Source: Gemmatimonadota bacterium (GTDB lineage Bacteria > GCA-2686955). From it: a DNA stretch of 7,553 nucleotides. Every line of letters begins with the position of its first letter. Position 1 is the first letter of the stretch. The translations under genes were made by a program, and so were the position numbers. Shown here piece by piece: positions 1 through 6,547 of this stretch. The notes beneath the pieces are model-generated. The model saw only the letters and a program-made list of their open reading frames with translations. It ran no database searches and was not told the origin of the DNA. The stretch covers positions 1 through 7,553 of the forward strand of contig JALXCG010000183.1 in assembly GCA_026991065.1 (NCBI GenBank), given 5' to 3'.

Positions 1-414
1 GCGCTCAGCGAGAAGAGGGGGGAAGAGCAAACCGCCGAGGGCGATGATGGTCACGCCGGAGGCCCCGGTAAAGGCGGTGAAGAATGCACAGGCCATGAGA
101 CTAACGATGGCCAGTCCCCCCGGCATCCAGCCAAACAGCGCGCGGGATACAGCGACCAAACGTTGAGGAGCGCGGCTTTCCGCAAGGACATAGCCGGCAA
201 AGGTGAAGAGCGGGATCGGCACCAGGGTCGGGTTGGTCAGGCGCAGCATGTCGACCACCGACTGCATGCCGGCAATCAACACCTGCAGCGTGAGGGGTTC
301 TCCGGGATCCAGGGAGGTCCAAAAGAACCCTCCGATTGCAAGTCCCGCGAGAATCGCGAAGAGAGGGGTGCCGAGAAGCGCAAGCAGAATCAGCAGGGGA
401 ACCAGGTAAGACAT
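1..414 (-). CDS. dctM: TRAP transporter large permease DctM, N-terminal part (cut by window edge)
   Basis: This is the large membrane subunit of a TRAP transporter, the ion-coupled channel that carries the ligand released by DctP across the inner membrane. Only the first 138 residues lie in the window and the frame is open to base 1. The visible protein starts MSYLVPLLILLALLGTPLFA, a hydrophobic first helix. It continues with NPTLVPIPLFTFAGYVLAES (about residues 60-79), then GWMPGGLAIVSLMACAFFTA and FTGASGVTIIALGGLLFPP (about 95-134). The 'PLFTFAGYVLAES' and 'F-A-GASGVT-ALG' blocks are hallmarks of the DctM family, whose members are usually about 430 residues, so roughly two thirds is missing. 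The ATG shares its A with the TGA of dctQ (TGATG), and a strong Shine-Dalgarno lies inside the dctQ end, so translation is probably coupled. No frame damage is seen. Confidence 0.93.
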   Translation of the reverse strand, partial: MSYLVPLLILLALLGTPLFAILAGLAIGGFFWTSLDPGEPLTLQVLIAGMQSVVDMLRLTNPTLVPIPLFTFAGYVLAESRAPQRLVAVSRALFGWMPGGLAIVSLMACAFFTAFTGASGVTIIALGGLLFPPLLAER

Positions 415-1067
415 CAGCTCCCCTCCAGGTTCAGCGGCGCTGAGTCGGATGAAGCCTCAACCTGCTCTCCGCCGCGGGCCACTTCGCGTCCCCGCAATTC
501 GGCGATTGCGCGTGAAACAAAGCGCAGAGAGATGACCGAAAAGCTCACCGGGATGATGATGGTTGCCAACCACGCCGCAACCGGTATGGCGATTCCCTCG
601 CCCAGGACGATGGTAAAGGCCACTCCATCATCACCGACCAGGTACTCGGTCCAAGCAGCAAAAACACTGCCGGGCAGCAGCCAGCGAAAAGGCGCCAAGA
701 GAGTGGTGCCCGGGTCCGGCGGCAAGAAAGCGCAAGTCGCGGCAAGGAACAGAATGGCGGTAATCACCGCCGCCGCCAAGTCAGCGACGACCGCCGCTAT
801 GCGCGCATAGCGCGGGGCCAAGAAGCGTGAAAGCGCATCTACCGAGATGTGGCGCCCTTCGCGCGTGGCCACCGAGGCAGCGATAAAACCGATCCACAGG
901 ACCGAATAGCGAATGGCCGGATCCGCCCAGAGCAGGGAGTCGCCTGTCTTGCGCAGCACCACCTGAGTCACGCCGAGTACAATCATCACCAAGAGAAACC
1001 AAGCCAGCAGAGCTTGTTCCACTCCATGAATAAGACGGCGTGCAAGGCGCGGTGCAAGAGCAGCCAC
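414..1067 (-). CDS. dctQ: TRAP transporter small permease DctQ
   Basis: This is the small membrane subunit that pairs with DctM in the inner membrane to form the TRAP permease. The 217-residue protein shows four hydrophobic segments at about residues 20-38, 53-69, 89-112 and 160-182. The family signature is the stretch ADPAIRYSVLWIGFIAASVA followed by TREGRHISVD (about 48-77), matching the DctQ pattern 'RY-W-F-A-A-R-HI-VD'. The start is GTG, supported by a well-placed GGGAGAA upstream. It lies 40 bases after the dctP stop and overlaps dctM by one base, so the three form one transcription unit. At 217 residues it is somewhat longer than many DctQ proteins. The extra length is a proline- and glycine-containing linker of about 46 residues between the third and fourth helices (113-158) and a charged, likely cytoplasmic tail after 185. 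Confidence 0.9.
   Translation of the reverse strand: MAALAPRLARRLIHGVEQALLAWFLLVMIVLGVTQVVLRKTGDSLLWADPAIRYSVLWIGFIAASVATREGRHISVDALSRFLAPRYARIAAVVADLAAAVITAILFLAATCAFLPPDPGTTLLAPFRWLLPGSVFAAWTEYLVGDDGVAFTIVLGEGIAIPVAAWLATIIIPVSFSVISLRFVSRAIAELRGREVARGGEQVEASSDSAPLNLEGS
418..426 (-). promoter_or_regulatory. Ribosome binding site of dctM inside the dctQ 3' end
   Basis: On the minus strand GGAGGGGAG precedes the dctM ATG; the GGAGG core ends seven bases before it. It lies within the last codons of dctQ, next to the TGATG stop-start overlap. It fixes the dctM start and suggests that ribosomes finishing dctQ re-initiate on dctM. Confidence 0.75.
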
Positions 1068-1070
1068 AGG

Positions 1071-1077
1071 TTCTCCC
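1071..1077 (-). promoter_or_regulatory. Ribosome binding site supporting the GTG start of dctQ
   Basis: Minus-strand GGGAGAA lies directly upstream of the GTG at 1067; the GGGAG core is five bases from it. It lies in the 40-base gap after the dctP stop and decides for the GTG over any internal start. Confidence 0.6.
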
Positions 1078-1107
1078 GGGGTTTAGGTCTCTGGCCGAGG
1101 CGGCGGG

Positions 1108-2112
1108 CTATTGAGAGGCGTGCTGAGTCCGATACTCCTGGAGGGCACCGAGCACGCTATCCAGCGTAGCTTGATCGTAGAGCTTCCCGACCAATTCATC
1201 GCGAGCCTTTTCGCCAACCTTCTCCCACTTCGCGATCTGCGCCTGATCGACGTGAACCACCTCGATCCCCTCTTTCTGCATGCGCTCGACCGCGGTCTTC
1301 TGATCTTCCCGGGTTTGCGCGTTCAGGGTCGCCGTGTAGCGCCGACAGATCTCCAGGACCTTGTCTTGGTACTCGGGGGGTATCTTGTCGAACTGCTTCT
1401 TGGTGACCACGACAGCGCCGATGGCATCAGTGAAAGGACTGTCCATCATGTACTTGACCCGCGTGAACCACTGCAAGCCTACGGCGGCGTAGGGAGAGGT
1501 GTAGATCGCATCGATCAGGCCGGTCTGCAGAGAGGTCAACACATCTGTGATCTGCAGCGGCGTGGGGTTGATGTCGAACGCCTTGAAAAAGGCCTCCGCC
1601 AACGGGTCACCTTCCCACATCCACATCTTGACCTTGCGCAGATCCTCTACCGTTCGCACCGGAGCGTTGGCGAAGATGTGAACGAAACCAACTTCAGCCC
1701 ACCCGAGGAGGACGTACCCCTTGTCGGCGAGGTCCGCGGTGAAACCATCCTCCAGGGCACCGCGCACGTAGTCCACTTCGGCGTAGTTTCGGTAGAGGAA
1801 GGGAACTTCCAGGGCGCGAATCTTCGGCAGGATCTCCCCCAGCCCTACTCCGGTAAACCCTCCTCCGTGCAACTGTCCAACGCGCATCTTGCGCAACACA
1901 TCGTGTTCGTCACCGGCGACGCCGCCGGGGTAGAATTTGAATTTCACGCTACCGTTGGTTGCGGCCTGAACCTCCTGGTTCATGGCGCCCATTACCTTCA
2001 TCCAACTGGTGCCATCCGGGGCAAGGGTGGCTATTTTAAGGGTTACGCCCTGGGCCGCGCCGGCCAAGACGATGACGGTTGCGGCCAGACCAAAGATTTT
2101 TTTGAAACACAT
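1108..2112 (-). CDS. dctP: TRAP transporter solute-binding protein DctP (TatP type)
   Basis: This periplasmic binding protein captures the ligand and delivers it to DctQM. It has 334 residues, normal for the DctP family. It begins with a classical signal peptide (MCFKKIFGLAATVIVLAGAAQG, likely cut after AQG near residue 22); no cysteine follows the hydrophobic core, so it should be soluble rather than a lipoprotein. The mature start VTLKIATLAPDGTSW, the segment FYPGGVAGDEHDVLRKMRVG (60-79) and LQTGLIDAIYTSP (195-207) are typical of DctP proteins. The block DLRKVKMWMWEGD (157-169) aligns with the family's 'DLKGLKIRV', but the near-invariant Arg is Trp164, so the usual carboxylate clamp is missing. 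The ATG at 2112 has only weak purine-rich sequence upstream. It lies 72 bases after tatT and 40 before dctQ in one unit. The ligand cannot be named from sequence. Confidence 0.94.
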   Translation of the reverse strand: MCFKKIFGLAATVIVLAGAAQGVTLKIATLAPDGTSWMKVMGAMNQEVQAATNGSVKFKFYPGGVAGDEHDVLRKMRVGQLHGGGFTGVGLGEILPKIRALEVPFLYRNYAEVDYVRGALEDGFTADLADKGYVLLGWAEVGFVHIFANAPVRTVEDLRKVKMWMWEGDPLAEAFFKAFDINPTPLQITDVLTSLQTGLIDAIYTSPYAAVGLQWFTRVKYMMDSPFTDAIGAVVVTKKQFDKIPPEYQDKVLEICRRYTATLNAQTREDQKTAVERMQKEGIEVVHVDQAQIAKWEKVGEKARDELVGKLYDQATLDSVLGALQEYRTQHASQ

Positions 2113-2184
2113 GGGGAATCTCTACTCAATTCATGGAAACATCAGGGATGTGGTTCAGGCGCTCACAAGCAGGCGAGACACGTT

Positions 2185-3063
2185 TTAGAACCACTCATCG
2201 GCCATGGGTAGCAGGCGCTTAGCCTTGGCCTTGGCGATGGCATTTGAAAGGCCGGAATCGGGATCCAGCCCCTCGGGTTGGGCCAAGATCCACTCCAGAG
2301 TCTCGGTAAACAGGTCTGGATCCCAAGTCTGACGGGCAAAATACTGCGCGTAGAAGAGATGGGCGAGTAGATAATGGTTCTCGGTGATCTCAAAGACCTT
2401 GTCGAAATGCTCTTGGGCCCGCTCAGGGTCACCGCCGAGGATTTTCGAACGAGAAGCGTAGTAGACGGCCATAAAAAGATGCGGACCGGCGTGATAGTAG
2501 GTGGGGTCGATCTCCAGGGCGCGTTGCATCAGGGCCTCTACGCGAGGAAGGTCGGCCAGAGCCGCAGTGTTGTCGAGATTGAGGTTGATCCAGGAACCCC
2601 AGGCATTGGCGGTCCAAAAGATCGCCTCAAGGTATTTGTCGTCCAGCTCACGGACCGCTGCTTGGAACTGCTCCAGAGTGCCGCCTTGTGCCTGCGCAAA
2701 GTCCTTATCGCCACGCTCCAGAACCCCCAGGGCATGGTCCCGCGCACGCAAATAGAGAGCACTCGCCCGGGTCGGGTTCTCATCTTCGACAAAGCCCAGG
2801 GCATAGCCCGTGATACTTCGCGCCTGCAGCAGGTGCAGCGCATCGTTCTTGGGCGAAGTCTCCAGAAGACCGTCAATGAGCAGAATCGTCCCCGGCAGCC
2901 CCTGTGCCACGAGTTCCGCGTCGGTGTCGCGTTCAATTCGCGCGCCGGCATCTTGCAGAATCGGCTCCATGAAGCCGATGGCACTGCGCTGCACTACCCC
3001 GCAACCACTCAAAGCCAAAGCACCGACCATGGAGAAAACGACGAAAGAGCGGCGACCGCGCAC
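2185..3063 (-). CDS. tatT: TatT-type lipoprotein of a TPAT (TPR-associated TRAP transporter)
   Basis: This fits the TatT family, the helical-repeat lipoprotein described with the Treponema pallidum TRAP system, where it trimerises and binds the solute-binding protein; its exact role is unsettled. From the GTG at 3063 it has 292 residues. A short signal peptide, MRGRRSFVVFSMVGALALSG, ends in an LSGC lipobox with Cys21 as lipidation site. The rest is alpha-helical, with TPR-like units such as ALMQRALEIDPTYYHAGPHL (177-196) and GGDPERAQEHFDKVFEI (210-226); the 'YYHAGPHLF-AVYYAS-LGGDPE' block is the strongest family match. The frame stays open to a TTG at 3225, but that would bury the signal peptide behind 54 residues. 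The GTG lacks a clear Shine-Dalgarno, so the start is less certain than the family; the ATG at 3141 is the other candidate. It is the first gene of the operon, 72 bases before dctP. Confidence 0.85.
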   Translation of the reverse strand: MRGRRSFVVFSMVGALALSGCGVVQRSAIGFMEPILQDAGARIERDTDAELVAQGLPGTILLIDGLLETSPKNDALHLLQARSITGYALGFVEDENPTRASALYLRARDHALGVLERGDKDFAQAQGGTLEQFQAAVRELDDKYLEAIFWTANAWGSWINLNLDNTAALADLPRVEALMQRALEIDPTYYHAGPHLFMAVYYASRSKILGGDPERAQEHFDKVFEITENHYLLAHLFYAQYFARQTWDPDLFTETLEWILAQPEGLDPDSGLSNAIAKAKAKRLLPMADEWF

Positions 3064-3241
3064 CGGTAAATGGTGGCACTGGAGCGCACGAGTGGTTGCT
3101 GTGATTGCAACCGGGCGCCAGCCTATCTTTGGGTTCTGCATGCGCGAAGATCTCGGTAAAAGGGGGATTCCGTCCACCGCCAGCGACCTTGGCACAACTT
3201 GCGGCGACTTCGAAGCAACGGTCAATTCTCGGCCATGTTGC

Positions 3242-3271
3242 AGGCTAGTGTAGGGGTGCGATCACTGTCAA
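3242..3271 (-). promoter_or_regulatory. Candidate leftward promoter for the tatT operon
   Basis: On the minus strand a perfect TTGACA (3271-3266) is followed after 18 bases by TAGCCT (3247-3242), a weak -10 match. The -35 is the better half. A start near 3235 would give a leader of roughly 170 bases before the GTG at 3063. This is a visual match only. Confidence 0.25.
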
Positions 3272-3488
3272 TTTCGATCGCGCGGGGCGAATCGGCCAAA
3301 ATCCAAATGGTTCGGGGACGACCGTGGGGAGTTGTCCACCGGGAACTTCTTTGGTAGCCTGCGCATTGCACTGAATGCTGAGTTTGTAAGTTCGGGCTCT
3401 GTATTCACTTGCGATTCATCCCAAGAAACTGGTTCCACACTCGGAGGTGCATTCCCTCTCCTTGCCTATTGAAAGCCGGAGTTCTCAT

Positions 3489-3510
3489 CCTCCCTGGCAT
3501 TTGCCGGAGG
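3489..3510 (+). other. Small bulged hairpin in the receptor leader
   Basis: CCTCC at 3489-3493 pairs with GGAGG at 3506-3510, and an inner GGC/GCC pair closes an ATTT loop, leaving a two-base CT bulge. No T-tract follows, so it is not a terminator. Function unknown. Confidence 0.35.
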
Positions 3511-3597
3511 CGTGATCTCCACCGTACTCTTGGCAATCCTGCAGCCGGAGCAATCTTGTCCCGGCACTCCCTGTCTCCCCAACGTGACCTGCGCCAA

Positions 3598-3610
3598 CCG
3601 GGGTTCCCGG
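3598..3610 (+). other. Short G+C hairpin in the receptor leader
   Basis: CCGGG (3598-3602) and CCCGG (3606-3610) can form a five-pair stem with a GTT loop, followed by more G residues. It is compact, but such structures are common by chance in G+C-rich DNA. Confidence 0.3.
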
Positions 3611-3625
3611 GGGGCTCTTGCCAGA

Positions 3626-3656
3626 GCCTGTCATCGACAGTCTCTGCCTGTCAGGC
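3626..3656 (+). repeat. Direct repeat GCCTGTCA with 20-base period, plus inverted GACAG
   Basis: GCCTGTCA occurs at 3626-3633 and again at 3646-3653, exactly 20 bases apart, about two helical turns. Between them GACAG (3636-3640) forms an inverted pair with the first CTGTC (3628-3632), and the second copy continues into GCCTGTCAGGC (3646-3656), a near-palindrome. The cluster ends about 70 bases before the receptor start. It could be an operator or leader structure; the sequence alone does not decide. Confidence 0.35.
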
Positions 3657-3714
3657 TTGCCGTTCGCAATTCCCGTCGATTCGGTCCTTGTCATGCACGG
3701 ACCCATCGTCTTCC

Positions 3715-3720
3715 AGGGAG
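3715..3720 (+). promoter_or_regulatory. Ribosome binding site fixing the receptor start at 3728
   Basis: AGGGAG lies seven bases before the ATG at 3728. It selects this ATG over the upstream in-frame ATG at 3512, which would put 72 residues of non-signal sequence in front of a good signal peptide. Confidence 0.7.
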
Positions 3721-3727
3721 TACTCCT

Positions 3728-6517
3728 ATGACTTTGAGATTTGGCCGATTCCTCCTGGCCCTTGCTCTCGCGGTGGGCTTGGCGGTTCCCGATGCGGTCG
3801 CCGGTGTAGCCGGCAAGGTGACCGGCAAGGTAACCGACCAGGCCACCGGTGCGGGGCTGGTCGCAGCGAACGTTTCCCTCGTCGGAACGCTTTATGGCGC
3901 CAGTACCGACGACAACGGCAACTTCTTCATTCTCAATGTGCCGGCGGGGCGCTATGACCTCCGCGTCGACTACATTGGGTACAAGAGCTTCATCCGGCGC
4001 AACATTAAGGTTACGCCCGACCTCACCACAAAGATCGAGATCCCGCTTGAGGCCACGCCACTCGATATCGGCGCGGAGACCGTGGTAATCGCCGAACGCG
4101 AGTTGATTCAGCAGAGCGTGACCAACTCCTATCGCGTCAGCAGCGGCAAGGAGATTGAGGAAGCACCGATCCGGGGTTACCAGGAAGCGGTTGCCGTAAA
4201 TGCCGGTGTCGTAAGCGATGACTCGGGCGACATGCACTTCCGCGGTGGCCGCGGCAACGAAGTGGCATTCTATGTGGACGGGGTTCTGCAGAACGATCTG
4301 CTCTCCGGCACCAACAACACCGAAGTTTCCTCCGGGGCGATCGAAGAAGTATCGGTCCAGAACGGTGGCTTTGGCGCCGAGTATGGCTACGCCATGTCGG
4401 GCATCGTCAACGTCGTTACCAAAAGCGGCCGCGATGAGTGGACCGGCCGGGTCGAAGCCGTGACCGACGCGGTTGCCGGCGACTGGGCCAACACGCTGAG
4501 TTTCGGCTACAACTTGCTCAACGCCTCGATCGGTGGCCCCCTGGGGACCAAGAACCTGACCCTCTTCGGATCTCTTGAGTATCTCAACAACGATGACAAG
4601 GATCCCTCACCGATTTCGGTCGAAGATGGTTCACCGCTCCCCCACAACTCACTCAAGAGCACCAACGGAACACTCAAGCTCACATTCAAGCCGACCGAGA
4701 GCTTCTCTCTCCAGGGCTCATTCCTCCACTCCGAAAACGACGCCGAGTACTACACGACCGGCGGCCGCTCCGGCAGCCAGGGCGACGCTTGGAAGTACAA
4801 CACAAACCACGCGCCGATCAGCGAGGACTACACCAACAATGTCGCCCTGAAAGGGACTTACTTCTTTGGTGCGGCGACGTTCGCCGAGGCGCAGGTCTCC
4901 TATTTCGAGACCGACTACAAAGAGGGCGATGGCGTCTACTTCGACGACCTTTTGTCCTACATCGGCAACGGCGGCTTGTCGTCACGCGATGGTCTCTTCC
5001 GTGTTCCCGGTTCGTCGTTTGATGATTACCTCCATCGCCACTCGCAGAAGTGGGAGTTCAATGCTCACCTGGTGCGGCAATTCACCGATGTCCTGACCTC
5101 CGGATTCGACCATGAGATCAAGACGGGTATCCAGTACCAAGAGCACGAACTGCGCAGTTATCGGAACGCTTTCCCTTCCAGTGGCAACACCGATATTAAC
5201 GCATATGGCTACGATCATGCGGGCAACGAATACGATGGCGAAGACGACTTCGATCGCCTGCTCTCCGGTCCCAAGAAGCCGGTTCTCTTCGCCTACTACC
5301 TGCAGGACAAGATGGAGTTCGAGGACTTGATCATCAACGCCGGTCTGCGTTTTGATTATCTCGATTCCAAATCCGATGTCTTCAAGAATCTCACCAACAC
5401 GCCACAGCCCGGTGTGAAGCTTCCACTGGGCGGCGACGATCAAGCGCTCGACCCGAGCGATTTCGAACCCAACGATGCGTCAACCCAGGTCTCGCCTCGT
5501 TTGGGCGTGAGTTTCCCGGTTAGCGAGCGAACCCATTTCCACCTGAACTATGGTCGGTTCTTCCAGCAGCCGAATCTGAATGACCTCTACTCAGGGCTGG
5601 CCTGGTACAACAAGCTGATCTTCGGGGGCTTCGCGGCGCAAGTCGGAAATCCCAACCTTGAAGCTCAACGCACAACTGCGTATGAAGTCGGTTTCCAGCA
5701 CGAGCCGATGGATGGAATGATGATCGATGTCACGGCGTTCTACCGCGACACCGACGGCCTGATCAACCTGGTCAGCCAGGATGGCAAGCCGTCCGGATTC
5801 ATCGCTCCGTTCAATGTTGATGTAGGTACCAACAAAGGCGTTGACTTCACCTTGGAGACTCTCCGTCGCAACAAGGTCAGCGCACGCGCGACCTACACCC
5901 TGTCCTATGCGACCGGTACCGGCTCTTCCGACAACTCCACGTTCAACAACGTGTGGTTGGGTTACGAGACGGCCAAGACCACCAAGGCGCTTGATTTTGA
6001 CCAGCGTCATACTTTCTTGCTGGCGGTAGACATCCGCAACCGGGCCGACGAAGGGATCAAGCTCTTCGACTCCCATCCACTGGAAAACGCCGGGGTCAAT
6101 TTCATCGTCCGCGGTGGCAGCGGCCTGGCCTACACCCCAACCAACATCCACAACTCTGTCGACCTGGGCGCGGTTCCGCGTTACACGCCAATCGCGGCGA
6201 TCAACTCCTCCTACCGTCCCTGGACGGTGCGCGTAGACATGAAGGCCAACAAGGAGTTCAAGACCGAAAGCGCCAGCGCTAACTTCTACGTGGAGGTTCT
6301 GAACCTTTTCGATCGCAAGAACCCGGTTGACGTGTACACGGCCACAGGAACCGCCACGGATGATGGCTACCTGGGGACCGCGGCAGCGGATGCGCAGATC
6401 GAAGCTCTACAGCTCGATCCCGAAGAATTCCGCTCAAACTACTCGGATCGTCTCTCGAACCCCTTCTTCTGGGACGTACCGCGCCTCGTCCGCGTGGGCC
6501 TGGTCCTGGGTTTCTAG
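3728..6517 (+). CDS. TonB-dependent outer-membrane receptor with carboxypeptidase-regulatory-like N-terminal domain
   Basis: This is an outer-membrane beta-barrel transporter of 929 residues, a family that imports ligands using energy from the TonB-ExbBD complex. In order there is a signal peptide (about 1-25, ending AVA before GVAG); a carboxypeptidase-regulatory-like beta-sandwich (about 27-108: 'GKVTDQATGAGLVAANV', 'DDNGNFFILNVPAGRYDLRV', 'YIGYKSF'); a TonB-box-like ETVVI (117-121); and a plug (about 125-235) with 'MHFRGGRGNEVAFYVDGV', 'GGFGAEYG' and 'SGIVNVVTKSG'. The barrel follows to the end, rich in alternating aromatic strands and finishing in Phe929, the usual C-terminal aromatic of outer-membrane barrels. 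No SusD-like gene follows; a secreted protein starts 30 bases downstream instead. The ligand is unknown, and a transport role is inferred from the family. The frame is intact and codon use looks like its neighbours'. Confidence 0.92.
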   Translation: MTLRFGRFLLALALAVGLAVPDAVAGVAGKVTGKVTDQATGAGLVAANVSLVGTLYGASTDDNGNFFILNVPAGRYDLRVDYIGYKSFIRRNIKVTPDLTTKIEIPLEATPLDIGAETVVIAERELIQQSVTNSYRVSSGKEIEEAPIRGYQEAVAVNAGVVSDDSGDMHFRGGRGNEVAFYVDGVLQNDLLSGTNNTEVSSGAIEEVSVQNGGFGAEYGYAMSGIVNVVTKSGRDEWTGRVEAVTDAVAGDWANTLSFGYNLLNASIGGPLGTKNLTLFGSLEYLNNDDKDPSPISVEDGSPLPHNSLKSTNGTLKLTFKPTESFSLQGSFLHSENDAEYYTTGGRSGSQGDAWKYNTNHAPISEDYTNNVALKGTYFFGAATFAEAQVSYFETDYKEGDGVYFDDLLSYIGNGGLSSRDGLFRVPGSSFDDYLHRHSQKWEFNAHLVRQFTDVLTSGFDHEIKTGIQYQEHELRSYRNAFPSSGNTDINAYGYDHAGNEYDGEDDFDRLLSGPKKPVLFAYYLQDKMEFEDLIINAGLRFDYLDSKSDVFKNLTNTPQPGVKLPLGGDDQALDPSDFEPNDASTQVSPRLGVSFPVSERTHFHLNYGRFFQQPNLNDLYSGLAWYNKLIFGGFAAQVGNPNLEAQRTTAYEVGFQHEPMDGMMIDVTAFYRDTDGLINLVSQDGKPSGFIAPFNVDVGTNKGVDFTLETLRRNKVSARATYTLSYATGTGSSDNSTFNNVWLGYETAKTTKALDFDQRHTFLLAVDIRNRADEGIKLFDSHPLENAGVNFIVRGGSGLAYTPTNIHNSVDLGAVPRYTPIAAINSSYRPWTVRVDMKANKEFKTESASANFYVEVLNLFDRKNPVDVYTATGTATDDGYLGTAAADAQIEALQLDPEEFRSNYSDRLSNPFFWDVPRLVRVGLVLGF

Positions 6518-6536
6518 ACCTCGGGAATGGGAATAC

Positions 6537-6542
6537 AAGGAG
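6537..6542 (+). promoter_or_regulatory. Strong ribosome binding site of the secreted-protein gene
   Basis: AAGGAG lies five bases before the ATG at 6548, in the 30-base gap after the receptor stop. No terminator is visible in that gap, so the two genes are probably co-transcribed. Confidence 0.75.
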
Positions 6543-6547
6543 TCATC

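Larger units (their letters stand above)
3064..3727. other. Divergent intergenic and leader region between tatT and the TonB receptor
   Basis: I find no convincing gene in these 664 bases. Open frames exist on both strands but look like extensions or shadows of the flanking genes, with no ribosome site or recognisable motif. The region must hold the promoters of both divergent units. The AT-richer part around 3340-3420 is the likeliest place for the rightward promoter, though I could not pick a convincing -35/-10 pair. The part from about 3470 to 3727 is G+C-rich and holds small hairpins and short repeats, listed separately, so the receptor mRNA may have a long structured leader. No rho-independent terminator is visible. 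Confidence 0.6.

Noticed and set aside
163-810. A 215-codon open frame on the plus strand opposite dctM and dctQ
   Set aside because: The translation is rich in Arg, Lys and Ser with no domain pattern, while the opposite strand carries clear DctM and DctQ signatures.
2113-2184. A terminator or small gene between tatT and dctP
   Set aside because: No stem followed by a T-run is seen on the minus strand, and the only short frame there (ATG AAT TGA) is trivial.
1111-2211. A 366-codon open frame on the plus strand opposite dctP
   Set aside because: It mirrors a well-supported dctP gene, has no recognisable motif, signal peptide or ribosome site, and long antisense frames are expected in G+C-rich coding DNA.
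3190-3202. A sigma-54 promoter (TGGCAC followed by TTGC)
   Set aside because: The GG-to-GC spacing is two bases shorter than the strict -24/-12 spacing requires.
3512-3727. An N-terminal extension of the receptor from the in-frame ATG at 3512
   Set aside because: It would place 72 Arg-, Pro- and Cys-rich residues before a good signal peptide, and the AGGGAG at 3715 supports the ATG at 3728.
3300-3727. A cobalamin riboswitch upstream of the TonB receptor
   Set aside because: Such receptors often have one, but I could not find the conserved B12-box or the other conserved core segments.
3485-4237. A 250-codon minus-strand frame across the receptor leader and N-terminus
   Set aside because: Most of it lies opposite the signal peptide, regulatory-like domain and plug of the receptor, and it has no motif of its own.
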